Below are positions 1-7,083 of a stretch of 12,723 nucleotides of DNA, one piece after another (position 1 is the first letter of the stretch; the number at the start of each line of letters is the position of its first letter). The position numbers were made by a program, and so were the translations under genes. Origin of the DNA: Gammaproteobacteria bacterium (GTDB taxonomy: Bacteria > Pseudomonadota > Gammaproteobacteria > Pseudomonadales > Pseudohongiellaceae); assembly GCA_002691885.1 (NCBI GenBank), contig NZJB01000045.1, positions 43,450 through 56,172 of the forward strand, given 5' to 3'. The notes beneath the pieces were generated by a model. It saw only the letters and a list, made by a program, of their open reading frames with translations. It did no database searches and was not told the DNA's origin.

Positions 1-1304
1 GCCTCGTAGAACTGTTCATCAGTCATCGTGACGCGAATGCCAAGATCGATGAACATATTGGTCACTGAACGGTTGCCGGAGCCCTGCCAGTTCCGCGGAT
101 CCGGAACGTTTGGATTGGATTCTGTATTGTTCATGTATCCGACAATGTGGAGGATTGTGCCTTTTGGGAGCAAGGGTGCTGCATCCTCTGCGTAGGGATA
201 GCCGCGGACCCAGTTATGATCGTAGCCCACGCATGACAGGGTCTCGACTGTATAGCCCCATATCGCCTCCAGACACATTCGCTCACCCGGAGCGTGTAGG
301 TGAGGCTCGAAGGTGATCACTTTCGTGTGCCGATCCAAAACGGTGTAGGCGTGCAGTTCCTGATCCTTTTTGCTGCCCTGGATGCTGATGTCCACGCCAT
401 TGCCGAGGCCGATGAAAGCGTTCTGATATTTGGGCTTGTAGTCTTTGTCGTGGAACCTGAACCCGACTTCCATGTGGCCTACCGTGTCGACGCCGTTGGA
501 GTGCAGATGAACGGAATCTGAAACGATCCAGGAACCGGCTTTGAGCAGGCGGCCCGCTTCTTCATCGAATATGTCAGCGTTTCGGCCAACTTCGTGAACC
601 GGCCAAGGGATTGATAGTCCGGGGACCCGTTCGCCGTTTTCATCCATCTGAGCAGTAGCCCAGATCATGTGATGGAAAATGTAACGACCACCAACTGTCT
701 CACGTCCGGTGCCCGCGCTCGGCACGTCATTGACTTCTATAACTTCGACCGACTTGACATAGCGGTCTTCGGTCAGGCCTGTGGGTGCAGAAGGGATCTC
801 ACCCCACCAATCCGCTGTGCCTGCGAGTTTGGTGATGTCGTCCATCACCACAACCAAATCAGGCTCTCCGGCGCGCCATTTGATGCTGTCGTCGAATACC
901 AGCGGCTCTGGCGCATCAGCGATATCACCCTTAGGGGTGCCGGTGCGGGCCCAAGTCGATATTGCAGCCAGTTCTTCGTCGTTCAGCGAAGGATCGTCTT
1001 TATAATCTTGAATGCCAATATCTTTCTCCATATACCAGGGAGGCATGGCGCCTGCCCGGTCTCGGAGTCCGGTCTTGTATTCGATCAGCCCTGCATACGG
1101 GGCGACCTGCTCGAAGGTCACGAGTGGCATAGGACCTGCACCACCGTCCCTATGGCAGCTCTGACAGCTGCGCTGGAGAATGGGTTCAATGTCCTTATGG
1201 AATGTGACTTCTTCCGATTGGGCCAGCAAGGCAACTGGCATGTACAGCAGCGCTGCCGCCGCCGCGGCGCTCGCGAGCGTAGAAATCGACGTTGTGATGC
1301 GCAT
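1..1304 (-). CDS. Cytochrome c / PHM-like copper monooxygenase fusion, secreted (3' end outside window)
   Basis: At least 434 residues are visible; the gene leaves the window at position 1 without a stop. The ATG at 1304 follows a good ribosome site (AGGAG, 1313-1317, 8 nt away). An Ala-rich signal peptide ends near A28, so the protein is exported. Residues about 30-125 look like a small cytochrome c domain: heme motif CQSCH at 47-51 and a likely axial Met in AMPPWY (M87). The rest resembles the two-domain copper type II ascorbate-dependent monooxygenase fold (peptidylglycine hydroxylase/dopamine hydroxylase type). Candidate copper ligands are present in the expected order: H211-H212, H266 or H268 (HLH), H335 and H337 (HLH in FEPHLHAPGE) and M417 (TNMF). 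A plausible reading is a periplasmic oxidase in which the heme domain feeds electrons to copper; the substrate is unknown. Assignment to the fold is by motif, not by alignment. Confidence 0.85.
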   Translation of the reverse strand, partial: MRITTSISTLASAAAAAALLYMPVALLAQSEEVTFHKDIEPILQRSCQSCHRDGGAGPMPLVTFEQVAPYAGLIEYKTGLRDRAGAMPPWYMEKDIGIQDYKDDPSLNDEELAAISTWARTGTPKGDIADAPEPLVFDDSIKWRAGEPDLVVVMDDITKLAGTADWWGEIPSAPTGLTEDRYVKSVEVIEVNDVPSAGTGRETVGGRYIFHHMIWATAQMDENGERVPGLSIPWPVHEVGRNADIFDEEAGRLLKAGSWIVSDSVHLHSNGVDTVGHMEVGFRFHDKDYKPKYQNAFIGLGNGVDISIQGSKKDQELHAYTVLDRHTKVITFEPHLHAPGERMCLEAIWGYTVETLSCVGYDHNWVRGYPYAEDAAPLLPKGTILHIVGYMNNTESNPNVPDPRNWQGSGNRSVTNMFIDLGIRVTMTDEQFYE

Positions 1305-1378
1305 AATCGCTACTCCTCATAGCTTTGGTGGTACGTTAGACGCTGAGCGTAACAGCGGCATAGCAATATTACGATTCT

Positions 1379-1408
1379 ATCATAATTCGTGCCGAATTGA
1401 ACTTTCAA
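1379..1408 (-). promoter_or_regulatory. Candidate sigma70 promoter of the cytochrome/monooxygenase gene
   Basis: On the minus strand, TTGAAA (1403-1408) and TATGAT (1379-1384) are separated by 18 nt, each one base from consensus. They lie in the AT-rich gap between the SURF1 stop and the start at 1304, giving a leader of about 65-70 nt. This suggests the gene can be transcribed separately from the SURF1 block upstream. Prediction by eye only. Confidence 0.45.
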
Positions 1409-1507
1409 ATAGCCCTTTCGTCCATTCAGAACAGCGTCTTAACTACGGTCGGGGCCCGCAGCTCGCAGTAATAAACTACTGATTTCTAAAAACTTAACTC
1501 ATCGGCC

Positions 1508-2305
1508 TCAATCGGTGGTGTCAGCGACGGCGGTATCAGTTCCTTTCAGCAGTGTCCAGAGATTGCTGCTAGCCAGCAGCGCAATGAAAAGTACTGCTAG
1601 GCCGAAGCTAAACCATTGAACAGCGTAAGACAGATTCTGGTTAATTTCAGGCTGAACCGCCGGCCAGTGTCTTGTCAGTGTTCCAGGCTGTTCGGCAGTG
1701 ATACGCACTACGAATGGGAATATGGGTTCGCCAATAATTGCAGAGAGGATTTCGATATCCAGTGCGCGTATTCTCAATGGCCACTGGCTGGCATCAATGG
1801 TGTTTTCGATCGCAAGAGTGTTCCCGGAAGGTACGAATATCTGCGCATCAATCTCCACAGGCCCTGTCACTGAGCGAGTGAAAGGAGGCGTATCAGGTGG
1901 CAGTATTCCAGTAGTCCAGCCCCGATGGACCAAAACCAAATCGTTGTTGCTGCTCAGCCGGAACGGTGTCACCACACCATAGCCGATTTGACTCTCATAG
2001 AACTCTGCAAGAAGCAGGATCGTGCGCTCATTCCAGTATTCACCGATCAGTTTGACATGGCGGTTTTGCAGCTCTGGGTTAGTAGAATGTAAATGTCCGA
2101 GAGGAATCGATTCAATCGGCTCGGCATTTACCCGAAGCTCTGCCAGCAATTCGATCTGGGCATCGACTTTTTCAGCCGCGCGGTCTAATTGCCACAGTCC
2201 CAGACGCATGAAGGTGGCTGCGGTTATCACGACGCAAGCGGCAAGAGGCCAGTTGACGCGGATACGAAAACTGCCAAACGTGTAGTTTTTTCGGAATTCC
2301 ATCAT
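1508..2305 (-). CDS. SURF1-family protein (cytochrome oxidase assembly factor type)
   Basis: 265 residues, normal for bacterial SURF1. The layout is typical: one membrane segment near residues 18-38, a periplasmic domain, and a second segment near 227-249. Family signatures are LGLWQLDRAAEK (35-46), LVHRGW (125-130) and SYAVQWFSFG (226-235). SURF1 proteins help insert heme a into cytochrome oxidase subunit I. Two features are odd. First, the family pattern before the second membrane segment usually reads N-x-H-x-x-Y, but here it is N222-Q-N224-L-S-Y227, so the usual His is Asn (codon AAT, 1634-1636). Second, no cox/cta genes are next to it in the window. The start is uncertain: two ATGs lie in tandem (2305 and 2302), and the AAGAGAG sequence directly abuts the first, which favours the second. 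It follows the 168-aa membrane gene by 73 nt, probably in the same transcript. Confidence 0.88.
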   Translation of the reverse strand: MMEFRKNYTFGSFRIRVNWPLAACVVITAATFMRLGLWQLDRAAEKVDAQIELLAELRVNAEPIESIPLGHLHSTNPELQNRHVKLIGEYWNERTILLLAEFYESQIGYGVVTPFRLSSNNDLVLVHRGWTTGILPPDTPPFTRSVTGPVEIDAQIFVPSGNTLAIENTIDASQWPLRIRALDIEILSAIIGEPIFPFVVRITAEQPGTLTRHWPAVQPEINQNLSYAVQWFSFGLAVLFIALLASSNLWTLLKGTDTAVADTTD

Positions 2306-2378
2306 CTCTCTTGCGCCAAAAATAGATAAGGTTCAAGGCCTCCGCGTTCTAAGGAAGGCAGTTGATGTAGGATTGCTC

Positions 2379-2885
2379 TCAACACCAGAAGCACCAGTGG
2401 TAAGGGGGGCGATAGTATGTGATGAGCCGACCGCACACGATAATAGTGCACCAGGCAAGCAGGGAAACTGTGCCAATGAGCTTTGCGCGCCCGGTGACCG
2501 GCAGAGAATTGGACGTGGTTCGGACCTCCGTGCTGCAGGTGGTGTAGAACCAGATCACGTTGCACCCTGCCAGCAACATAAATCCCAGTTTGGTTTGAAA
2601 CGCGGGATTATAGAGATATTGATCGGGTGCGCTACTGAGAAACATTGTGCCGGTTAATACGTTTATTGCGTAACCCAAAACGCCAATGGGAACCAATCGG
2701 TGAAGGTTACGATAAGAAATGCCGGGGCCCAGACCAAGCATGCGAAGGTCGAATACACCCACGGTGCCGATCAGCAGGCTTAATCCTAAAAAGTGCAGTG
2801 ATTCCGCTACCGGCCACCCCCAGGGAGAGTGCATGAAATCGAAAATTCCGGTCCCATGAGAAAATGCCAACAGAGCTTGTTCCAT
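2379..2885 (-). CDS. Small multi-pass membrane protein, paralogue of its upstream neighbour
   Basis: 168 residues with about four hydrophobic segments (roughly 25-50, 64-84, 97-116, 134-153). I place it in a family of small uncharacterised bacterial membrane proteins (DUF6644-like, from memory). Shared features with the 165-aa neighbour are a first-segment LH (H31), a loop LGLxP, a second His near the start of segment two (H62), NPxFxxK (93-99) and a C-terminal GRLITYY (152-158). Two membrane-located His residues about 30 apart could bind heme b, but nothing here proves this. The start ATG at 2885 has a GAGGAG about 13 nt upstream, longer than usual. It lies 27 nt after the 165-aa gene and 73 nt before SURF1, so the three are likely co-transcribed. 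The reaction is unknown. Confidence 0.8.
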   Translation of the reverse strand: MEQALLAFSHGTGIFDFMHSPWGWPVAESLHFLGLSLLIGTVGVFDLRMLGLGPGISYRNLHRLVPIGVLGYAINVLTGTMFLSSAPDQYLYNPAFQTKLGFMLLAGCNVIWFYTTCSTEVRTTSNSLPVTGRAKLIGTVSLLAWCTIIVCGRLITYYRPPYHWCFWC

Positions 2886-2912
2886 GTCGAGTAAATAACT
2901 CCTCAGGCAGGA

Positions 2913-3410
2913 TTAGAAATAACGGGAAGCCAGCAGTACAGAATGCGTGTATGCCAAAAATCGGCCGGCTCCGATGGTCAGTATCCAGCAAGACAGCATG
3001 GCAAGCGCTGTCGGTATCCGATTGGAGAACTGATCACCCGGCGGTGGTTGATGGTTTGCAGTCCGGTTGCTCACTGAGCGTTGCAGCCGCCGGGTGATCA
3101 ACAGGCCCGCACTCAGTGCAGTGAACTTCAGATAAAACACCGGATTGGTCAATGCCTTAGCTGGATAAGCGATTAGCAGCGCCAAGCCAGAGACGAAAAT
3201 CAGCCCAACTGCCCTCCAGTGCAGCGCAAAAAAGGGCTCAAAGCGCTTGTTCAGCAAGCTGGGAATCAGTCCCAGTAAACTGAACGCCAGTGCCAGATTA
3301 ATCCCGACGACGAAGGCCATCGCCAGCGAGTGCAGAGTCAGGGAGCTAAAGAATGCGACGCCAGATTCGCGCAGCAAAAGGCTGAGGCCTGTCTCTTCTA
3401 TGGTTGCCAA
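2913..3410 (-). CDS. Small multi-pass membrane protein (first of tandem pair)
   Basis: 165 residues with four hydrophobic segments (about 18-50, 66-82, 92-107, 134-153). It shares landmarks with the next gene downstream: LHSLAMAF (H27), LGLIP (46-50), ALHW (H64), NPVFYLK (89-95) and GRFLAYT (149-155). This supports an old tandem duplication, or a heterodimer, of a DUF6644-like family with no assigned function. The start is unusual: no in-frame ATG fits. The likely start is TTG at 3410, but its SD-like GGAAG is 17 nt away, whereas an in-frame CTG at 3419 lies 8 nt from that GGAAG. Family length favours the region around 3410-3419. The stop before the next gene leaves 27 nt. It is the first gene of the minus-strand block after the divergent spacer 3411-3640. 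Confidence 0.78.
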   Translation of the reverse strand: MATIEETGLSLLLRESGVAFFSSLTLHSLAMAFVVGINLALAFSLLGLIPSLLNKRFEPFFALHWRAVGLIFVSGLALLIAYPAKALTNPVFYLKFTALSAGLLITRRLQRSVSNRTANHQPPPGDQFSNRIPTALAMLSCWILTIGAGRFLAYTHSVLLASRYF

Positions 3411-3466
3411 TAAATACAGAACGCTTACTTCCAGGGTCGTGGCCGAAGGGCCTTAGTTGATCTCTG

Positions 3467-3472
3467 ATTATA
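3467..3472 (-). promoter_or_regulatory. Candidate -10 element for the membrane-protein/SURF1 block
   Basis: A perfect TATAAT on the minus strand lies about 57-62 nt upstream of the TTG start at 3410, in the 230-nt divergent spacer. No convincing -35 hexamer sits 16-18 nt further upstream (TCACTT at best). The leader also holds a short GGCC-CTTC-GGCC hairpin (3441-3452). Moderate to weak support. Confidence 0.35.
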
Positions 3473-3640
3473 ACGCTTTACTGACACAAAAGTGAGTCTC
3501 CGAGGTTTGGCGCTGGCTCGTCACCGGCGTGAGGGGGTATCGGTGGTTAACAGGTGAGAAGGCGACTTGGAAGGACAATGTTGCGGGCTGAGGTCTGTGC
3601 TAGTATTTTTAGCCAGATCAATATTTAGAATAACAAAGAG

Positions 3641-4471
3641 ATGCCCATGCTTAAGCTCATCCGTCACCGCACTATATCGTCACTGATCAGATCTACTCTA
3701 TGGATGACACTGCTTTCAGTGAGTTCGCTCACTGCTGCTCAGGACATTCCGAGAACCGCTGATGGGCGGCCAGATTTTAACGGTATCTGGCAGGCTATCA
3801 ACACGGCAAATTGGGATGTTGAGCCTCACGCCGCAAGTTTCGGCCCTCTGGTTGCAGCGGGCGCCATCGGAGCAATCCCGGCGGGTCTGGGTATTGTTGA
3901 GGGCAACGAAATCCCTTACACCCCTGAAGCTCGTGCACAGCAGCAGGAAAACAAGTCAGATTGGCTGGCTAATGATCCGCTGGTCAAATGCTATATGCCG
4001 GGGATTCCTCGGGCGAACTATCTGCCTTTTCCATTTCAGATTGTGCAGTCGACGGATCACATTATTTTTGCCTACGAGTTCGCCAGTGCGAGTCGTATTG
4101 TCTACGTCGATCAGCCAGATTTTGAGGCGCCGATTCTGAGCTGGATGGGCCACAACCTGGCGCGTTACGAGGGCGATACGCTCGTGATTGAGGTGACTGA
4201 TCAGGTGCCTGAGACCTGGTTGGATCACGCTGGAAATCATCATACGGATGCGCTTCGTGTGACCGAGCGGTATACCCATATTGGGCCGAACGTGATTCAG
4301 TATGAGGCGAACCTGGAAGATCCGAATGTCTACACACGTCCCTGGAAAGTCAGTTATCCGCTGTACCGCCGCCTCGATGACAACATGCAGTTGCTTGAAT
4401 TTAAGTGTGTCGAATTTACCGAGGAATTGCTCTACGGACATCTAAGAAAGAGCGCGGATACCAACGATTAG
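3641..4471 (+). CDS. Secreted protein of unknown function
   Basis: 276 residues, with an N-terminal signal peptide: basic start, hydrophobic stretch about 17-30, probable cut after A33 (TAA-QD). The mature part has the landmarks ADGRPDFNGIW (40-50), YEGDTLVIEVTD (176-187), a WLDHAGNHHTDALRVTERY segment (193-211) and DPNVYTRPWKVSYP (227-240). I recognise this as a recurrent secreted family in marine gammaproteobacteria and acidobacteria that is usually annotated hypothetical; I know of no assigned activity. The only two cysteines, C117 and C256, could form a disulfide. AAAGAG abuts the first ATG (3641), so the second ATG at 3647 is better spaced (6 nt) and may be the true start. It diverges from the membrane-protein/SURF1 block across a 230-nt spacer. 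Confidence 0.8.
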   Translation: MPMLKLIRHRTISSLIRSTLWMTLLSVSSLTAAQDIPRTADGRPDFNGIWQAINTANWDVEPHAASFGPLVAAGAIGAIPAGLGIVEGNEIPYTPEARAQQQENKSDWLANDPLVKCYMPGIPRANYLPFPFQIVQSTDHIIFAYEFASASRIVYVDQPDFEAPILSWMGHNLARYEGDTLVIEVTDQVPETWLDHAGNHHTDALRVTERYTHIGPNVIQYEANLEDPNVYTRPWKVSYPLYRRLDDNMQLLEFKCVEFTEELLYGHLRKSADTND

Positions 4472-4543
4472 TGCGAATTGGCCTGCGTGGAGCAACCAGC
4501 TGATGGGCGGTACTGCGACAGCCGTTGGGTAATTGTTGCGCAG

Positions 4544-4558
4544 GCTGCCTCCGGCAGC
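4544..4558 (+). terminator. Possible weak terminator hairpin after the secreted protein gene
   Basis: A perfect 6-bp GCTGCC/GGCAGC stem with a 3-nt loop lies 72 nt past the stop at 4471. A T-rich tract (TGTTTTT, 4571-4577) follows, but 12 nt after the stem, too far for a classic intrinsic terminator. A 7-bp inverted repeat (GCCTGCG 4481-4487 / CGCAGGC 4539-4545) overlaps its left arm by two bases. Confidence 0.25.
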
Positions 4559-4642
4559 GAGTTGGAATATTGTTTTTGCGCGGCCTTTGCAGGTTTTTAA
4601 AATAAGTGATGAATCAATACGGGACAGGGGGTGGTGTCACCG

Positions 4643-5191
4643 ATGAGCGGTCTGGGTCAATTCGATGCGGGCTATAACAGTGCACAGGATCGGATTTTAC
4701 TTCGAATCACCAATACGGCTGGAGAAGAGTTCCGATTCTGGTTAACGCGCCGTTTTTGTTTCAGCATGCTAGGTGATTTCAAAGTTAAAGTGAGCGCTTT
4801 TCGACTCCCCGCTGAGGAGGAAGAAAGGGTTGTAGACAGCTCGTCAGCATTACCGGGTAGTGCCGTATCTGCTACCGTCATGCAGGCCGATATCCAGCAG
4901 GAGCTAGTCGCGTCTCAGCAGGACTTTGGACAGGCATTTCGCCCAGGTGAACAGTTTCCGCTTGGCGAGCAGGGCGAACTGATCGAGCGGGTAGATCTCA
5001 CGCCAAACGGAAAGGGGGAAGGGACCCATGCCCTCAGCTTTCAGTCAGTTCAAGGGCAAGCGCTGACGATCGCAGTGACGCCTGAATTGCTGAATTCGAT
5101 ATTTGAGGTGATCGAGCGGGTGACGCAAGAGGCGGGTTGGGGTCTAGTAACGACTGCATTCAGTATGGCGAAATCGGCAACCCTGCAGTAG
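4643..5191 (+). CDS. Conserved-looking cytoplasmic hypothetical protein
   Basis: 182 residues from the ATG at 4643. In-frame GTG codons at 4631 and 4634 are alternative starts; the reading frame is open back to a stop at 4610. I prefer 4643 because the G-rich AGGGGG (4626-4631) then sits at an SD-like distance of 11 nt, whereas it abuts the GTGs. No signal peptide or membrane segment is seen. The most distinctive part is near the N terminus, an ILLRITNTAGEE stretch followed by FRFWLTRRF, a pattern I associate with short proteobacterial hypothetical proteins. The middle is Glu/Ser/Gln-rich and probably flexible. No function can be assigned. It stands alone on the plus strand, 171 nt after the secreted gene, and its stop is only 7 nt from the end of the opposing 96-aa ORF. 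Confidence 0.65.
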   Translation: MSGLGQFDAGYNSAQDRILLRITNTAGEEFRFWLTRRFCFSMLGDFKVKVSAFRLPAEEEERVVDSSSALPGSAVSATVMQADIQQELVASQQDFGQAFRPGEQFPLGEQGELIERVDLTPNGKGEGTHALSFQSVQGQALTIAVTPELLNSIFEVIERVTQEAGWGLVTTAFSMAKSATLQ

Positions 5192-5198
5192 CCCAGCT

Positions 5199-5489
5199 TT
5201 ACCCGGACGACTGCTTTTTGAGCGGTTTTGACCCCACTATGCCGGAATCCTGGAATACCCTGTCAGGGTTGTCTCGCGCTGCTGACAGACCGCTAGTTTT
5301 TATCTCTTTCAGAAGAGGTTCGCTGACATCCTCGATGCCTGCCAGAGCCAGCAGCGTGAGCAGCAGCAATTGCGGGCCCTGAAGTGAGTCGATCGGACTG
5401 AAGCAATCGCAGCGACAGAGCAACATTTCTCTGCAATCCGTCGACCACAAAGTGCGTTTGCTGTCTGGATTTCTTCTGATTTTCTCCAT
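5199..5489 (-). CDS. Possible small Cys-containing protein at the operon end
   Basis: A 96-codon ORF fills the 331-nt gap between two convergent genes. The ATG at 5489 has a well-placed SD (GAGGG, 5495-5499, 5 nt). It starts 33 nt after the CDP-alcohol phosphatidyltransferase stop, fitting a last operon gene. The product is basic at the start, has a cysteine cluster (C19, C25, C27, C29) and a Leu-rich stretch (about 40-49) too short for a clear membrane helix. I recognise no family. Several rarer codons (AGA, AGG, ATA) and no known relatives keep this tentative; it could be a chance ORF. If it is not a gene, the stretch 5192-5522 holds nothing else I can identify, and no clear terminator. Confidence 0.4.
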   Translation of the reverse strand: MEKIRRNPDSKRTLWSTDCREMLLCRCDCFSPIDSLQGPQLLLLTLLALAGIEDVSEPLLKEIKTSGLSAARDNPDRVFQDSGIVGSKPLKKQSSG

Positions 5490-5522
5490 GAAATCCCTCG
5501 TTGGTAGTCTCAAGCTTTTATG

Positions 5523-6080
5523 TTAGGCCTTCCCATCCGCAGATCGCTGTTGTGTGAATGGCGCGATGGCTCTGTCTATGATGGATAGCCCCGTGCTGGC
5601 AATAAGAGCCCAGGTCAGCAGATTCAACCCAGAAAAAACGATTTCAGCAGCCCAATGATTGTCTTTAAGCAATCTTGCAAAGCTGATTATCAAGAGGGGA
5701 CCGAAATAGAACACACCATTCCAGCGCCCCAGAAAGCTCATTCGCAAACTTTTCTGGCGGTAGAGAAAATAAGAATCCAGCACATACTGACTGAAGGCAA
5801 CCGTAATCAGAATCGGCAGGATCTCTGGGACGAGGTCGGCACAAACCGCGCCAGCTAATCCTGAAGTCACAAAAAGGAAATCTGTTGAGTGATCAAAAAT
5901 CTGACCGCGAGCGGACGCCGTGCCGAGGGCCCGTGCTATTTTCCCGTCAAAATAGTCACTGGTAATTGCCGCAAAAAGGCATAGCGCGAGTGCCCAGGCT
6001 GGCAGGAATTCACTGTCAGCCAGCGCCCAGCCTACTGGCAGGGCCAGCATTAGGCGAAGAAGGGTGAGCAGATTGGCCAT
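5523..6080 (-). CDS. CDP-alcohol phosphatidyltransferase
   Basis: 185 residues, the usual size for this integral inner-membrane family (as PgsA). The full catalytic signature D-x2-DG-x2-AR-x8-G-x3-D-x3-D is present: D42, D45, G46, A49, R50, G59, D63 and D67. The N terminus NLLTLLRLMLALP is also typical. These enzymes use CDP-diacylglycerol (or another CDP-alcohol) and an alcohol acceptor to make a phospholipid and CMP. The acceptor cannot be read from sequence; glycerol-3-phosphate, inositol-phosphate and other polyols are all possible. About six hydrophobic segments are visible. The start ATG (6080) is 6 nt past the upstream stop with no strong SD, suggesting translational coupling to the LPG-TM gene. 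The context points to a dedicated lipid pathway rather than the housekeeping pgsA, which is inference. Confidence 0.9.
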   Translation of the reverse strand: MANLLTLLRLMLALPVGWALADSEFLPAWALALCLFAAITSDYFDGKIARALGTASARGQIFDHSTDFLFVTSGLAGAVCADLVPEILPILITVAFSQYVLDSYFLYRQKSLRMSFLGRWNGVFYFGPLLIISFARLLKDNHWAAEIVFSGLNLLTWALIASTGLSIIDRAIAPFTQQRSADGKA

Positions 6081-6086
6081 GTACTG

Positions 6087-7082
6087 TCAGGCAAACAGAT
6101 CGCGCTGTGCTCGGCGCCAGAAAATCAGACCAATGATTGCGTTGAACAAAATAAAAAAGTTGTGCTGGACAAATCCGAATGCCGCCATCTGTCCCTCATT
6201 TTCTGGAAATAAAATGACCCAGAAAGTGATCGCCGCGGCTCTCATGGGAGTTGGTACAGCCGCAGCGAAGAAAATCACTGGCAGATAGGGTAAGAGTGTA
6301 AGGAAAGAGGCCTCGACGCCGAACAGGTTTAATGCCGTGGTATAGACTACTATCGCGGCCAGCAGGGCTGGTGATCGGAGCAAAAAGAAAGCGCCATAAT
6401 GCCAAAGCTTTGCGCGGCGAAAGCCGTGAAGAATTCGCTTTTCCCGAAGCTGATTGTTCGGAAGTAAGGTGCCGTTAAAATACAGCAGCCAGAGAATCAG
6501 GAAGATGGTGGCTCCGATACTAATGACTGGCATGATCTGGAAGACTTCCGGGAGCCCGTCGCCACCAAAAATATAGCCCACTGTGGCCCAGACCAGCAGA
6601 TAGAAAATTTCGCAAAACATAATGAACAGCATGACCGAGCCGACTTCCCAGCCTGGAATTTGATCCCGCTTGTTCAGGTAGTAAGCCATAGCACCCTTAC
6701 CGATTTGTTCGTTGAATATCGATATAATGTAGGCGCTCGCGCGAATGGGCAAAATGTCCTTGTATTTGATATCCGCTAACAGCCAGTTTAGTGCCCTGGT
6801 GACGACAAGCGTGTCTATGAGAAAATAAAAGAGCGAATAGGCCACCATGAGCGTCAGCCACGGACCCCAAGCGACATTTGCAAAGACCTGTGTCATGTAT
6901 TCGGTTAACGGCATGCTCTCTCTCGCCGCTGCGCCGTTTAATCGAAAGTAAAGATAGACAAAACAAGCGCCGGTGATCAGGAGAAAAATTAGCCTACCCA
7001 CGGGGCTTTGTTTCTTTTTAGCTGGGGACGGCTCTTGTACAACCTTATTGGCTGTTGCTTCAGCGGTATCATGGTCACTCAT
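6087..7082 (-). CDS. LPG-synthase-TM / YbhN-type integral membrane protein
   Basis: 331 residues: a charged N-terminal tail (1-28), then about eight hydrophobic segments (roughly 30-48, 72-97, 113-122, 148-172, 182-203, 229-251, 262-290, 303-322). The order and motifs suggest the lysylphosphatidylglycerol synthase transmembrane (UPF0104/AglD) family: a segment with R114, N124, G128, G130 and a following YYLNKRDQIPGWE (134-146), and late in the protein VPTP (276-279), where relatives have PTPGGLG. There is no soluble aminoacyltransferase domain. Members of this fold are linked to lipid or polyprenyl-lipid transfer across or within the membrane. The gene starts 1 nt after the SDR stop and ends 6 nt before the CDP-alcohol transferase, so a role in moving or handling that enzyme's lipid is a reasonable inference. 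Its sequence is diverged, so the family call is not certain. Confidence 0.75.
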   Translation of the reverse strand: MSDHDTAEATANKVVQEPSPAKKKQSPVGRLIFLLITGACFVYLYFRLNGAAARESMPLTEYMTQVFANVAWGPWLTLMVAYSLFYFLIDTLVVTRALNWLLADIKYKDILPIRASAYIISIFNEQIGKGAMAYYLNKRDQIPGWEVGSVMLFIMFCEIFYLLVWATVGYIFGGDGLPEVFQIMPVISIGATIFLILWLLYFNGTLLPNNQLREKRILHGFRRAKLWHYGAFFLLRSPALLAAIVVYTTALNLFGVEASFLTLLPYLPVIFFAAAVPTPMRAAAITFWVILFPENEGQMAAFGFVQHNFFILFNAIIGLIFWRRAQRDLFA

Positions 7083-7083
7083 A

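Noticed and set aside
669..1322. Plus-strand 217-codon ORF opposite the monooxygenase gene
   Set aside because: It is antisense to a gene with a signal peptide, heme motif and copper ligands; its own product resembles no protein and is rich in Arg and Cys, as antisense frames often are.
3956..4441. Minus-strand 161-codon ORF within the secreted protein gene
   Set aside because: It is the mirror of the plus-strand gene, which has a signal peptide and recognisable family motifs; no independent start signal is seen.
5137..5382. Plus-strand 81-codon ORF running past the end of the 182-aa hypothetical gene
   Set aside because: It overlaps the end of one gene and the opposing 96-codon ORF; it has no SD and a Ser-rich low-information product.
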